Shown: positions 46,909 through 56,221, counted from the first letter of the stretch. The stretch is DNA of 64,000 nt from Thermomonospora echinospora (GCF_900108175.1 NZ_FNVO01000005.1:496001-560000), one strand, 5' to 3'. Numbers and translations: made by a program. The notes: generated by a model from the sequence alone, not told the origin.

Positions 46909-47910
46909 ATGGACAAGACCCCGAAGCTCGTCATCACCAGCCCGGCCGACGCCGTCGCCGTCATCCCCTACCTGCTGGGCTTCCACCCCGACAACTCCCT
47001 GGTGATCCTGTGCTGGAACACCCAAAGCAACTTCGCGGCTCGGCTGGACCTGGTGGACCGCGAGCACTACAGCGACCTGCTGATGCAGGTGCTCGGGATG
47101 GTGATCCGCAACGCGGCCGACGCCGCGATCCTGCTCGGCTACGGCGGCAAGGATCTGGCGCTGCCGCTGCTGGCCGAGGTCAAGGACGCGCTGGAGGACG
47201 TCCTGACCGTCAAGGAGGTCCTGCACGTCGACGGCGGCCGGTGGCGGTCGCTGGTGTGCCACAACCGCGACTGCTGCCCCGAAGAGGGCACCCCCTACGA
47301 CATCACGACCTCCAAGGTGGCGGCCCAGGCCACCTACGCCGGGCTGGTCGCCTACGGCAGCCGCCAGGACAAGGCGGCCACCCTCACCCCGGTCGAGGGC
47401 CAAGACCGGGTGTGGATGGTGGCCGAGACCGAACGCGCCGAGGCCGACCTGCTGCGCGAAGGGTCCAGCTCGGATCTGCTGGTCCGCGAAGGCCTGCCGA
47501 TGGTCCGCTCGCTCATCGGCCAGGACCGTAGGCTCACCGACCAGGAGGCGGCCCGGCTGTCGGTCGTGTTAACCCACCTTCGGGTTCGTGATGAGGCCTG
47601 GATCCGGATCGCCGGCCACGACCCCATGCAGCAGCTGCGGTTGTGGCAGGACGTGACCCGCCGCGCGGTCGAGGCGTACGCGGCGGCGCCCGCGGCCCTG
47701 CTCGCCTACACCGCTTACCTGAGCGGTGATGGCGGGCTGGCCCAGATGGCGCTGGCCCGCTGCCGCCAGGCGTCGCCGTCCTACGCCCTGGCCTGGCTGC
47801 TTCAGCAATGCCTGGACTACGCCGTTCCGCCGAAAGTGATCCGGGAGCGTTTCAGCCTCACGCCGGAGGCGCTCGCCCAAGCCTGGGGCGATTCCACAGA
47901 GGCCACCTGA
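46909..47910 (+). CDS. DUF4192 protein
   Basis: A 333-residue protein of the DUF4192 family, which is restricted to actinobacteria and has no established role. The N-terminus LVITSPADAVAVIPYLLGFHPDNSLVIL is the family signature. Other typical segments are WRSLVCHNRDCCPEEGTPYD and the helical C-terminal half with AAPAALLAYTAYLSGDGGLA. The family is often encoded near SSB-like genes on mobile or accessory DNA, as here. Confidence 0.88.
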   Translation: MDKTPKLVITSPADAVAVIPYLLGFHPDNSLVILCWNTQSNFAARLDLVDREHYSDLLMQVLGMVIRNAADAAILLGYGGKDLALPLLAEVKDALEDVLTVKEVLHVDGGRWRSLVCHNRDCCPEEGTPYDITTSKVAAQATYAGLVAYGSRQDKAATLTPVEGQDRVWMVAETERAEADLLREGSSSDLLVREGLPMVRSLIGQDRRLTDQEAARLSVVLTHLRVRDEAWIRIAGHDPMQQLRLWQDVTRRAVEAYAAAPAALLAYTAYLSGDGGLAQMALARCRQASPSYALAWLLQQCLDYAVPPKVIRERFSLTPEALAQAWGDSTEAT

Positions 47911-48249
47911 CGGTCTCACGCAGGGGTGGCGGGCAGCACCCGGCCACCCCTGCGCAGGTCTCACACCCCTGGAGCACTCCTCGTCTCCAGAGCGTCTGCA
48001 TGACTCTCAGGCGAAGGACTTCTTGGATCGCTGCGAGTTCGGTCCATGCGTCCCCGGCCCGCAGACGAGGGTGTGGGTCGCCGTGATCCCACCATTACCT
48101 CGAGCCGGTTGACGGCGGTCATGAGGTGCGTTGCCGTTGGCGGGCTGATCGAGGAGCTGGGCCGCCTGATGGCAGGCAGGGAGTGACTCAGGTAGCGCCC
48201 CATGTCAGACCTGAGGCCGGATCGGGGTCGTTGCCCGCCTCCTGGACGG
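47911..48249. other. No gene seen
   Basis: Region between the DUF4192 gene and array 4. No leader similar to those of arrays 1-3 and no coding frame is seen. Confidence 0.45.
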
Positions 48250-48412
48250 GTCCTCATCACCCCTACGAGGGGTCGCAACAGGTAGGTCGCGACGATCCCG
48301 CCCCAGTGGCTAACTAGTCCTCATCGCCCCTACGAGGGGTCGCAACAGGGCCTGCAGCCGCACCCTGTAGGTGGTGATCTAGGTCCTCATCGCCCCTACG
48401 AAGAGTCGCTGC
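48250..48412 (+). CRISPR. CRISPR array 4, three-repeat orphan
   Basis: Three repeats of the same family lie at 48250-48279, 48317-48346 and 48383-48412, with spacers of 37 and 36 nt. The first two begin GTCCTCATC(A/G)CCCCTACG and end GGTCGCAAC. The third has lost its 3' end (GAAGAGTCGCTGC), as terminal repeats do. No conserved leader precedes it and no cas gene is near. It is probably the leader-distal end of a former larger array. Confidence 0.9.
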
Positions 48413-48837
48413 CCTGCATTGGGAGCTTCTGATCAGGTCGGAGCTGGTGCGCGGTCCGGCGGTTCGCCGCCCGGTGACCGGCGCCGCCGCTCTTGATCCT
48501 AAAAACTGAATTCGGCAGGGTTCTGGCCACCGCCCGATCATGACCTGGGGCGAGAACGGATCCTCGAGTTACCCCTGGCGTCCGAGGTTTCGGCGACTCT
48601 CTGCCAACGGCGCCAAGGGGCTTGAGGGGCTGTTCTCGGTCTCTTCGGGGTAACCAGAAATTGGACAGTCTCTATCTCACCGGCGGCCGCGAGCTCGCTG
48701 GCAGAAGTCATGTCTCAGTCTCCTGCATCGTCCTCCGGCCCACTGCACATCACACCGCTACTCCCAGCGTCGCCTCAACACGTCGGCTGGGAGGTGAGAA
48801 CTCAGTCAGGGCCTACCAGGAGTAGCCAGTGGCATCC
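48413..48837. other. No gene seen
   Basis: Lower-GC stretches and no coding frame with support. Confidence 0.45.
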
Positions 48838-49455
48838 TCACCCGCCGGCGGAGGCGGGCGCCGCCCCCTCACCGGCGGTGGCAAGCCCGACCCGGCCGTT
48901 GCGGCCCTCGAGTGCGTGGGCCCTGCGCGACCACTGATCAAGGACGGTGTAGTCGGCGTCGGTGAGGCCTTGGCGGGCATCGACGCGGTGGAGGAGGGCC
49001 TCACCCGGATGGTGAGCGGTGACCCAGGCTTGATCGATGTCGGTGATCTCGTCATCGACCCAGGCGAACGCGTGCCCCGCCGCCCAGGCGACCAGGGCCC
49101 GGGTCTTCCAGTGCAGTCCGCTTCGTTCGTCCTGCTCATCGAGGTCGGACGGCTCCGGCCAGTTCACCACCGGCAACTGCGGCAAGCCCAGACGCGGGCA
49201 GATGCACTCGTTGGCGTCGGCCATCCAGCTCGACGCCCAGACCAGCTCGCACGGCAGTGCCCTGAGCCGGAGCCCGTGCTCGGGATCGATCCTGTTCAGG
49301 AGCGGATGAGAACCAGACCCTTCTGGCCGAGGTCCCACGTGGTAGGTCGGGTACTGCTGTGCCGCCCCGAAAGGGATGAGCGGCCCGTCGACGTCGAGGA
49401 ACAGCAGCGGAGGCTGCGCACAGCCGGTCACGTCCGCACCATAGCGCGCGCCCAC
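48838..49455 (-). CDS. HAD-like protein (Swiss-army-knife type)
   Basis: A roughly 200-residue HAD-superfamily protein. Motif I is LFLDVDGPLIPFG, with the nucleophile Asp and a Pro-rich squiggle region. LVWASSWMADANECI matches motif II (Ser/Thr) in a group related to the HAD domains of RNA-repair Swiss-army-knife proteins. HWKTRALVAW gives the Lys of motif III and FAWVDDEITD the acidic motif IV. Phosphatase or phosphotransferase activity is likely; the substrate is not predictable. The start may be ATG at 49455 or the GTG at 49431. Confidence 0.78.
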   Translation of the reverse strand: MGARYGADVTGCAQPPLLFLDVDGPLIPFGAAQQYPTYHVGPRPEGSGSHPLLNRIDPEHGLRLRALPCELVWASSWMADANECICPRLGLPQLPVVNWPEPSDLDEQDERSGLHWKTRALVAWAAGHAFAWVDDEITDIDQAWVTAHHPGEALLHRVDARQGLTDADYTVLDQWSRRAHALEGRNGRVGLATAGEGAAPASAGG

Positions 49456-49631
49456 GTTGCCGCCGTGAGGTCCGACCCAAGTGATCGCACCGGGCCGACA
49501 CGTCCTGCAGCAGCAGTCAGATCTCGCGGTGCCGTCGCAGTTTGGTCCCGTCCATCGCTATGGCCGCTCGGTTGCCACCGCCCGACCACCTGCGCGGCCC
49601 TTGCCGTACGGCACCCTCACCCCGTACGCGG

Positions 49632-50084
49632 TCACCGAGGCCATCCCGCCGCCCCGCCCGTGCGCGGCACCTGGAACCACACCGTCGTGTACCCGTTCCG
49701 ATCGCGCGACCAGTCCCAGCGGGCCGCCAGCTCCTGCACGATCAGCAGACCTCGGCCGCTCAGTACCGGATACGGCGGGATCCACGGTTCGCTCCTCGCT
49801 TCGCTCTGATCGATGACCTCGACCCGGACCTGTTCGTCCGTGGCGATCACAGCCGCCCACACCTGCCCACCCGGCCGGCCGCTGGCGGTGTGCCGTACCG
49901 CGTTGGTGACGATCTCGGCGGCCATCAGGTCCACGTCGTCCAGGTCCGCTCCCGCGCCGTCCAGCGCCTCGCGCAGGTAGGCCGGCACCTCTCGCACGTT
50001 CACCTGTGCCTCTGGCGAGACGTTCTCGACCGGGAACCGGACCACTTCCACAAAGCGTCCCGTGGGCACTGCCCGGCGCTCCAT
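49632..50084 (-). CDS. RsbW-like HATPase-domain protein
   Basis: A 150-residue single-domain ATPase of the histidine-kinase-like fold. The N box is DLMAAEIVTNAVRHT, the D box VRVEVIDQS and the glycine-rich lid SGRGLLIVQELAARW. Such proteins act as serine kinases or anti-sigma factors in regulatory switches. I place the start at ATG 50084 (MERRAVPTGRF); the open frame extends to 50228 but the added residues look non-coding. A second member of the class is at 3189. Confidence 0.82.
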   Translation of the reverse strand: MERRAVPTGRFVEVVRFPVENVSPEAQVNVREVPAYLREALDGAGADLDDVDLMAAEIVTNAVRHTASGRPGGQVWAAVIATDEQVRVEVIDQSEARSEPWIPPYPVLSGRGLLIVQELAARWDWSRDRNGYTTVWFQVPRTGGAAGWPR

Positions 50085-50133
50085 TGCTGGGGCTGGAGTC
50101 GATCTCTCATGCCGATGAGCGGACGTCCGATCT

Positions 50134-50634
50134 TCACTCCGTACAGCGTTCGGCGAGTTGCTTGAAGGTGAGCAGCTGCCGTCGGGCCATGACCAGGTCC
50201 CCGACGGACAACCCGAGAGCGACCACACGGTTTGTTCGCATCACGACCTTGAGCAGCAGGCGCGTGGTGTTGTGCTCCTCGGGTACCAGGACGTAGGACA
50301 TGACGGCATTCATGATCCTTCCGGTCAGTTGTTTCCCGGGCTCGACCGAGAGGATTCTGCCCCGCTTCCGCCCACCGGCGGTGGTGAACGCCTCTCCCAC
50401 TCGAGGTTCGGGGAGGCCGACCAGCTGCCGAGGTGAGCGGCGGCCGAGATTGTCGATCCAGTCGTAGGAGTAGGGCGCCAGCCGCACCTGGGCGACCCAC
50501 GGCCATACCACTGTGGCAGGCGCGTTCACTCCTACCCCTCGCCATGCCCGCAGTGTGGGTGAGACGACGAAGTCGTCGCACGGATAGGCGCGCAAGATCT
50601 CCCTGTCGGTCACGCCCCACCGGTCACCGAGCAT
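50134..50634 (-). CDS. SRPBCC-fold protein
   Basis: A protein of about 166 residues starting MLGDRWGVTDREILRAYPCD (an ATG 15 nt earlier is possible). The pattern VWPWVAQVRLAPYSYDWIDN, VGEAFTT and MSYVLVPEEHNTTRLLLKV is typical of actinobacterial SRPBCC/polyketide-cyclase-like proteins that bind hydrophobic ligands in a START-like cavity. The function is not established. It begins inside the end of the methyltransferase gene (11-nt overlap), so the two are translated together. Confidence 0.7.
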   Translation of the reverse strand: MLGDRWGVTDREILRAYPCDDFVVSPTLRAWRGVGVNAPATVVWPWVAQVRLAPYSYDWIDNLGRRSPRQLVGLPEPRVGEAFTTAGGRKRGRILSVEPGKQLTGRIMNAVMSYVLVPEEHNTTRLLLKVVMRTNRVVALGLSVGDLVMARRQLLTFKQLAERCTE

Positions 50635-51391
50635 GTATCCGCCTTCCACCCTGGCCCAGCACCAGCGTGGTGCGCAGATCGAGTACGACGGTGCCGCCGA
50701 AGTCGTCGACCAGTCGGCCGAGGGCGGTCAGTCCACGCTGTTGCTGCTCCGGCGACCGGGACAGGTACGGCCCGAAGGTACGCACCAGGTCGAGATAGCG
50801 TTCCCTGTCGAGTGGCAGGTCGCGCCGGAAGACCTCCTTGCGGACGTTGACGAACCGCCCGTGGTCGACGACGTCCTGGTGGAACCAGTCCGCGGGTCGC
50901 TCCCGTACGGTGGGGTCGATGGCGTGCAGCGCGGATCGGATCGCCGCCCGCTGGCCGGGGTCGGCGTAGTCATAGCGATGCCCGAAGAGCGCCAGTGTGC
51001 CGCCGGGCGCGAGTGCTTGCCGCGCGTGCGTGTTGCGGGTGGCCGGGTCCAGCCAGTGCCAGGCCATGGCGCAGGCCAGCACACCGACCCCACCGGCGGG
51101 TGGCGACCACCGTTCGAAGGTGCTGGCGCGGATGCGAACGTCGGGAAATCGCGTGGCCAGCAACGCCGCCATCCGGGGATCTGGCTCGAGGCAGGTCAAG
51201 GGTGCGCCGATACGGGCGAGCACTTCGGTTCCCTTGCCCGTGCCGGCGCCGATCTCGACCACGGACGCCGGCGTGCCGCCGTGGTAGGCGACGATCTCCT
51301 CGGCGATCTCGGGCGGATAGCCCGGCCGGGCGGTCTCGTACAGGTCGGCCACCGACCCGAAGACGTCCACCACCTCACCTCTTTCGATCAA
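50624..51391 (-). CDS. Class I SAM-dependent methyltransferase
   Basis: A 255-residue methyltransferase. The SAM-binding motif I is VVEIGAGTGKGTEVL, the acidic end of strand 2 is LTCLEPDP, and LACAMAWHWLDP is the motif typical of the methyltransferase type-11-like group. LAPGGTLALFGHR follows. The N-terminus DLYETARPGYPPE is common in this group. The methyl acceptor is unknown. It is upstream of and coupled to the SRPBCC gene. A second enzyme of the same type is encoded at 58966-59763. Confidence 0.88.
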   Translation of the reverse strand: MIERGEVVDVFGSVADLYETARPGYPPEIAEEIVAYHGGTPASVVEIGAGTGKGTEVLARIGAPLTCLEPDPRMAALLATRFPDVRIRASTFERWSPPAGGVGVLACAMAWHWLDPATRNTHARQALAPGGTLALFGHRYDYADPGQRAAIRSALHAIDPTVRERPADWFHQDVVDHGRFVNVRKEVFRRDLPLDRERYLDLVRTFGPYLSRSPEQQQRGLTALGRLVDDFGGTVVLDLRTTLVLGQGGRRIHAR

Positions 51392-51673
51392 GGTCGATGT
51401 GCGCTGCTACCACCCGGGCCTGGAGCCGGTATCCGGCTGCCCGAGGGGTGGAGCCGGTTCGCGCCGAAGAAGCCGCGCGGGGGGAACCTTTCGGCGGCCC
51501 CGGATCCACGTCGTTCCCCCCGGGCACTGCGGGCAGACCTGCCGGGAGACCGCGTCCACGGCCGCCGCCCGTTCGCCGAGGTGAGGCAGGAGCCGGTCCG
51601 GCGAGTCGCGGCGCCGAACCGACCCACCGCACCCCGGTCGACGGGCCGGCCGGCACAGGCGGCAGGAGCGGGT

Positions 51674-52222
51674 TCACAACGTCGCCTCCACGCCTCGCAG
51701 GGAGTCGATCGCGGCCTGGCTGCCCTCGCTCAAATCCACGTTCAACGCCTGCAGCATCACCACCAACGCGCCGAGCGCGAGCGTGTCCCGCAACTCCCGC
51801 GGTCCTGCCGTGGACCGATGCTCGGCCTCGTCCAGGATCCCGCCGATCATCGCCCGGCAGCGCGCCGCGACCGCCTCGTCGGAGCGGGCCGCCGCGCAGG
51901 CCTGCAACCACAGGCCGGTGACGACGCCGTCGGCGATCAGCGCCCGGAAGTCGGCGCGTATCGCCGGCAGCGGGTCACCCGGGTTCTGGGCCGCCGCCTG
52001 CTGGAGCACCCGCCGGATACGGGCCTCCATCTCATCCACGCAGGCCAGAAAGAAGTCGCGCTTACTGCCGAACAGCCGGAAAACGTACGGCTGTGACACA
52101 CCCATCTGGTCGGCCACCTTCTGCACCGACGCGGTCGTCAGTCCGTGGTCGGCGAAGACTCGCATGCCGATGTCGACCGCGTCCGTACGTCGCCGCGATG
52201 CCGTACTGCGCTGCGTTCCCAT
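51674..52222 (-). CDS. TetR-family regulator
   Basis: A 182-residue TetR regulator with the DNA-binding domain DAVDIGMRVFADHGLTTASV, QKVADQMGVSQPYVFRLFG and KRDFFLACVDEME. The rest is the helical ligand domain. The intergenic region upstream (52223-52260) has an imperfect palindrome, TTAGTAACCACTTA, that could be its operator. The methyltransferase/SRPBCC pair lies downstream on the same strand after a 280-nt gap and may be its target. Confidence 0.86.
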   Translation of the reverse strand: MGTQRSTASRRRTDAVDIGMRVFADHGLTTASVQKVADQMGVSQPYVFRLFGSKRDFFLACVDEMEARIRRVLQQAAAQNPGDPLPAIRADFRALIADGVVTGLWLQACAAARSDEAVAARCRAMIGGILDEAEHRSTAGPRELRDTLALGALVVMLQALNVDLSEGSQAAIDSLRGVEATL

Positions 52223-52374
52223 GCCTGCAGCATTACATTAGTAACCACTTACAAACAAGGTCGGTGCGTGACGTACAGGCAATCCCCGCCTCACTCCTGA
52301 TCAAGTGCGTACATCCGCCGCTGTCCGCGCTGCCGTGCGTCGGTTGGGAACAGTGAAACAGGAGGTCCCCCATC

Positions 52375-52620
52375 GTGATCCCGACACTGATCCTGTTCGG
52401 CCTTCTACTCGGACGCTGGTGGCGGTCGTCACTCATCGCCGCCGGTCTGGGATGGCCGATCTTGCTGGTCACAAGCGACGTGATGAGCGTCGAGCCGGGG
52501 TTGCTCGGCGCGTCTGGGCTCGCCATGGCCAACACCGGCGTCGGCGTGTTGATCCATCAGGGCATCCTGCTCATGGTCCGGACACGGCGACGTTCTCGGT
52601 CGCCGGATTCGAACGCATGA
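52375..52620 (+). CDS. Small membrane protein, 81 residues
   Basis: A short protein with two predicted membrane segments, IPTLILFGLLLGRW through LIAAGLGWPILLV and LAMANTGVGVLIHQGILLMV, and a basic C-terminus (RTRRRSRSPDSNA). The GTG start has an excellent AGGAGG 8 nt upstream. No family recognised. Its end overlaps the convergent TrbL-like frame. Confidence 0.6.
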   Translation: MIPTLILFGLLLGRWWRSSLIAAGLGWPILLVTSDVMSVEPGLLGASGLAMANTGVGVLIHQGILLMVRTRRRSRSPDSNA

Positions 52621-53921
52621 CCTGTGCGCCCACCCGTTCCTGCGGCTTGCGATGCGAGCGACGCCCCCAACTGCCGTTGAGCGGAAACTCGATCATGCCG
52701 GCAGCGAAGCGCTTGCTCCTCGCCGGTGACGGGTGGGTCGCTGTGGTCGGCCGGCCAGTGGCCACCGCTGCGGTATCTGCCGGGGTAGGTGGGGAAGCCG
52801 GCGGAGTAGGTGGCCGGTCGTCCGCTCATTCCGGCGTGCGCGGCCGTCTGGTCGATGCCGCGTCCCAGGCTGTTGATCACCTTCTGCGCGGTCTGGACGC
52901 CCGCCATGAGCGCTGCGGGACCCACCGCTCCCCCGCCTCGCCCGCCGCCGAAGGTCGCCATGGTGCGGGCCTCGGCTTCCCGGGAGAACTGGTCAGGCTC
53001 CACCCCGGCGGGTGCTCTACCGCTGCCGCCGCCGGTGTGCCCGGCCGCGGCCCCCAGGAGGGCGCCGAATCCGGTGCTGCCGCCGACCGCGGCCGAGGCG
53101 AAGGAGAAGAACCGGGCGATCGCCGGCCACGCGAACACCGCCAGCAGCAGGATCAGCATCCCGGCCAGCAGTCCCTGGATGTCCTTGCTCTGCCCTGTCA
53201 TGCCGAAGCCGAGCGCGAACACCAGCGCGATCACCGGCTTGAGGACGATCAGTTGGGCGGTGGCCACGGCGGTCTTGGTCCACCACTGCCGGGTGGACTC
53301 CGTTACCAGGCCAGCCGCCGCGATCGGGGAGGTGGCCACCAGCGCCGCGATCGCCGCGTTACGCAGCAGCAGCTCGAACCACAGCACCAGCGTGAGCACG
53401 ATGCCGACGACGGCCAGGATCAGCAGCAACGCGGAGGCCTCCGCCAGGCCCTGGGTCTGGTTCCAGACGATCAGGTGCGCCAGCTTGTCGGTCAGTGCCC
53501 TGGTCGAGCCGAAGGAGCGCACCACGATGTAGTCGGTCAGCTCGTCGGAGGCCCGCAGCGCCGTCCCGGTGATCGCGACGGTGAGCAGGATCGCCAGCGC
53601 CGCCTTGATCAGGCCGACGACTCCCTGCGCCAGGGCGGAGCCGTCCTGGGTCACCGCCGTCCGGATCACCTGGCCCAGTAACAGCAGCGCCGCGACGACC
53701 GTGGCCAGGCCCAGGCTGGTGCCGTAGATGCCGGTGATGCCGGGCGAGTCCAGATCGATGGGCGGAATCGCCACGAACGCCTTGGCGAACGCCTCCAGCA
53801 GGGTGTTGGCGGCGGAGATGAACGACCGCACGATCGCATCGAAGGCGCTGCCGGCCAGGGTGTCCAAGCCGTCGCGCAGGAGACCTCGGCACAGGCCCGG
53901 GGTGAACAAGCCGCAGGACAT
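52557..53921 (-). CDS. TrbL/VirB6-like conjugation membrane protein
   Basis: A 454-residue polytopic membrane protein with about six hydrophobic segments between residues 65 and 290, for example GLATVVAALLLLGQ, AALAILLTVAITG, LLLILAVVGIVLTLVLWFELL and LLAGMLILLLAVFAWPAI. A Gly/Ala-rich hydrophilic tail follows (GALLGAAAGHTGGGSG). This is the TrbL/VirB6-like inner-membrane protein of actinobacterial conjugative elements. The last 60 residues (after DPPVTGEEQ) have poor composition and overlap another gene, so a late frameshift is likely. Confidence 0.75.
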   Translation of the reverse strand: MSCGLFTPGLCRGLLRDGLDTLAGSAFDAIVRSFISAANTLLEAFAKAFVAIPPIDLDSPGITGIYGTSLGLATVVAALLLLGQVIRTAVTQDGSALAQGVVGLIKAALAILLTVAITGTALRASDELTDYIVVRSFGSTRALTDKLAHLIVWNQTQGLAEASALLLILAVVGIVLTLVLWFELLLRNAAIAALVATSPIAAAGLVTESTRQWWTKTAVATAQLIVLKPVIALVFALGFGMTGQSKDIQGLLAGMLILLLAVFAWPAIARFFSFASAAVGGSTGFGALLGAAAGHTGGGSGRAPAGVEPDQFSREAEARTMATFGGGRGGGAVGPAALMAGVQTAQKVINSLGRGIDQTAAHAGMSGRPATYSAGFPTYPGRYRSGGHWPADHSDPPVTGEEQALRCRHDRVSAQRQLGASLASQAAGTGGRTGHAFESGDRERRRVRTMSRMP

Positions 53922-53948
53922 GGGGAGCTCCGTCCGGAGAAGTCGGGG

Positions 53949-54671
53949 TCAGTACCACAGGGGCCGCCAGCCCAGGGCCATGGCCTCAGCGGATCCGGGC
54001 GGGGCCCTCAGCTCGGAGTAGTCGGCGTCCTGGGTGGGGGCGGGCAGCTTCCAGTCCCCTGCGATCCAGCGCAGCTGCGCGGGGAAGACACCTGGGCCGG
54101 TTTCCGGTTCCCAGCCGGGGACGGTGGTCTCGTAGTAGGCCAGGAGCAGGACGAACACCGCATCGGGCGTGACGTCCCGGAGCTGGTAGGCCATCGGCGT
54201 CAGCCGCACGGCGGCCCCTTGCGGCACCGGTCCGGCTGTCGGCAGCCCGAGCATGCGGCGGGTGTGGACCGGGCCTTGTGCCAGGTCCTGCGGGGCGGTC
54301 TTCCATGCCGGATCGGCCACGATGCGCCCGATCACGTAGGCACGCGCGGGCTTGAGCGTGGAGCCGATCTGGCCCCAGTAGTGCACCGCGGCTGAGACCG
54401 CACCGGCCGTCGTGTGCGGGAAACCGACCGGTACGTCCTTGACGACGGCCCTGCCCGCCAAGACCCGCAGCGGCCCTGCGGTCAGCGTGTCATCGTCTCC
54501 TGGAGCGATTCCGGCTGGAAGAGTGGCCGCGGGACGCCGGGTGCCGGGTTCGGTGTGCGTTGTCAGTGCTTGGACCAGCAGCCAGGCGATGAGGCAGCCC
54601 ACCACCACGATCACCGCGACGGCCAGGCATGAGGTGCTCGGGCGACGGCGGCGCAGGAAGAAGTTGTCCAT
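53949..54671 (-). CDS. Membrane-anchored conjugation accessory protein
   Basis: A 240-residue protein with a basic N-terminus (MDNFFLRRRRPS), one membrane anchor (CLAVAVIVVVGCLIAWLLVQ, residues 15-35) and an extracytoplasmic domain rich in Trp and Tyr. It lies between the TrbL-like gene and a small membrane protein gene, the order seen in actinobacterial conjugation clusters, where similar proteins have VirB8/TcpC-like or wall-facing roles. Family membership is inferred from context and topology. Confidence 0.65.
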   Translation of the reverse strand: MDNFFLRRRRPSTSCLAVAVIVVVGCLIAWLLVQALTTHTEPGTRRPAATLPAGIAPGDDDTLTAGPLRVLAGRAVVKDVPVGFPHTTAGAVSAAVHYWGQIGSTLKPARAYVIGRIVADPAWKTAPQDLAQGPVHTRRMLGLPTAGPVPQGAAVRLTPMAYQLRDVTPDAVFVLLLAYYETTVPGWEPETGPGVFPAQLRWIAGDWKLPAPTQDADYSELRAPPGSAEAMALGWRPLWY

Positions 54672-54690
54672 GAGTGTCTCCCCGGTCCGC

Positions 54691-55023
54691 TCAGGCCGCC
54701 GCGCTGAAGACCGTGTTGACCATCGGGATCGCGATCGCGGTGACCACGACCCCGGCCAGCGACCAGATCAGCGCCCGTTTGCCCTTGTCGGCGCTGTCGG
54801 GACGGTTGGTCAGGGTTCCCACGGCGAGCAGGCCGCCGGAGACCACCGCACAGATCGCACACGCCGTCAGGGCGCCTCACTTGGCGTAGCTGAGCAGCAG
54901 GCTGATCCCCTTGGACCCGTTCGTCGGGTCGGCCGGCGCGGGGTTGTCGATGGGATCGGCCAGCAGCCTGACCAGCCCGGCCGCGCCCGAGGCGACGTCA
55001 TGGACGCACAGCAGAAGGGACAT
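54691..55023 (-). pseudogene. Small conjugation membrane protein, TGA-interrupted
   Basis: From the ATG at 55023 (GGAG upstream) the frame encodes MSLLLCVHDVASGAAGL and ends at a TGA, codon 49 (54879-54877), after LLSYAK. The same frame continues without further stops as GALTACAICAVVSGGLLAVG, then a hydrophilic linker and ALIWSLAGVVVTAIAIPM to a normal stop at 54691. Together they give a two-helix membrane protein of about 110 residues typical of conjugation loci, in which a Trp after YAK is expected. A TGG-to-TGA change explains the interruption. Confidence 0.72.
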
Positions 55024-55122
55024 GCACGGCTCCTTGAAGGGGCGGGTCCTGGAGAGGTGGATCCGCCCGGGTCGCAAGAGGTGGACCGCCACGTGTTCGC
55101 AGCGGTAGAGGCGACCTGCTCA

Positions 55123-55178
55123 TTTGCCACAGCAAACGTCAAGGTTCTGTAATGGCGAGTTGCCATTGCTACAGCAGA
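55123..55178. promoter_or_regulatory. Two operator-like palindromes
   Basis: TTTGCCACAGCAAA (55123-55136) and ATTGCTACAGCAGA (55165-55178) are near copies of the palindrome TTTGCTACAGCAAA found at 59990. They are 42 nt apart, four helical turns. They lie between the divergent small-membrane-protein gene and the XRE gene, so they probably control both. Confidence 0.6.
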
Positions 55179-55209
55179 TTGGGCATTCTGGCCGGGAGAG
55201 GCGACCCCG

Positions 55210-55665
55210 ATGACGACCACACCGCGGCAGCCCGCCGCCCCCGCCCCGGATCCAGACCCCGGCCCGATCGCCCGGCGTCTGGATCACCTGTTCCGCACCG
55301 TCCATCCACGCGACCGCGGCCCGTACACGCACAAGGAAGCGGCCGAGGCGATCAACGCCGCGGCCGGCGAACAGGTGATCTCACCCGCCTACCTGTGGCA
55401 ACTACGCAAGGGCACCCGCACCGAGCCCGGCCACAAACGCCTGGTGGCCATCGCGAAGTTCTTCGGCGTCGACGTCACCTACTTCACCGACGACCAGACC
55501 GCCGCGCACGCCGCCTCGATCGTCGCGCCCCCTCGATCGCCTCCAGCGCGGCCGCGGGCACGCCGGACGCCCGGCGGGCCCTGGTCGGGTATCCGGTCGG
55601 CGACCGCGCGGTACCCGGCGATCAGGTCGGCCCGTGAGCAGCAACCGAACGGTGGACGGCGGTAA
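55210..55665 (+). CDS. XRE/EspR-like DNA-binding regulator
   Basis: A 151-residue protein. Residues 20-95 form a helix-turn-helix of the EspR-like kind: RRLDHLFRTV, GPYTHKEAAEAINAA, ISPAYLWQLRKGTRTEPGHK and LVAIAKFFGVDVTYFTDD. After about residue 105 the composition becomes Arg/Pro-rich (PPRSPPARPRARR), suggesting a frame change at the C-terminus. The ATG has GAGAGGCGA upstream. It sits between the two halves of the conjugation module and is the best candidate to bind the palindromes at 55123-55178 and 59935-60003. Confidence 0.75.
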   Translation: MTTTPRQPAAPAPDPDPGPIARRLDHLFRTVHPRDRGPYTHKEAAEAINAAAGEQVISPAYLWQLRKGTRTEPGHKRLVAIAKFFGVDVTYFTDDQTAAHAASIVAPPRSPPARPRARRTPGGPWSGIRSATARYPAIRSAREQQPNGGRR

Positions 55666-55943
55666 CTCCGCCCGAACTGGCTCGCCATCGCCGTTGGCCG
55701 TTCGGTTGTTGGTCAAGGGCCGACTAACCGGCTAGTGGACGGTGAACCTGTCGGATGAAGGCCGGCGTCCCGGCCGCTGGATGTGGCCGACTCGATCGTT
55801 GACTACGGTGAACGTAGACGCCCTACAGGCCGTTGGGTGACATCCAGGACCCCGGCTTTGAGGAACAGCGGTACAGCCGACGTCTACCGCGTTGTCGAAC
55901 GCGCCTCAGCGCTATCGACCCAGAGACGATGCAGGTCGGTGCG

Positions 55944-56138
55944 CTACTTCACGCCCCAACGCGTGAGACGACCGTAGCCGGGCCGGTAGATCGTACGCGT
56001 GACCGGGTAACGAGCCTTCTTAACCGCATACCACGCTTCCTCGGCCCCGCGCAGCCGCCACCAGCGCCAGAACTCGACATCCTCATAACTGTTCTTCATC
56101 TCAAAGCACAGTCCGTACTCCAGGCCATCTCTGCACAC
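55944..56138 (-). pseudogene. Gene fragment next to the IS3 element
   Basis: A 64-residue frame with good protein character: VEFWRWWRLRGAEEAWYAVK, RYPVTRTIYRPGYGRLTRWG. Its upstream side runs into the left end of the IS3 element at about 56153. It looks like the remaining C-terminal part of a gene cut by the insertion. Function unknown. Confidence 0.45.
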
Positions 56139-56221
56139 ATAGACCTTGGCTGGTCTTCCCCCCGTTGTTCGGACACCTGACCTGAGGTGACCGTCGGATC
56201 ACCGAGGGGAAGGAGTCGTTC

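Noticed and set aside
52595-52625. CCGGATTCGAACGCATGACC looked like a tRNA T-loop region
   Set aside because: The flanking bases cannot form a T-stem or acceptor stem, so it is not a tRNA or attachment site.
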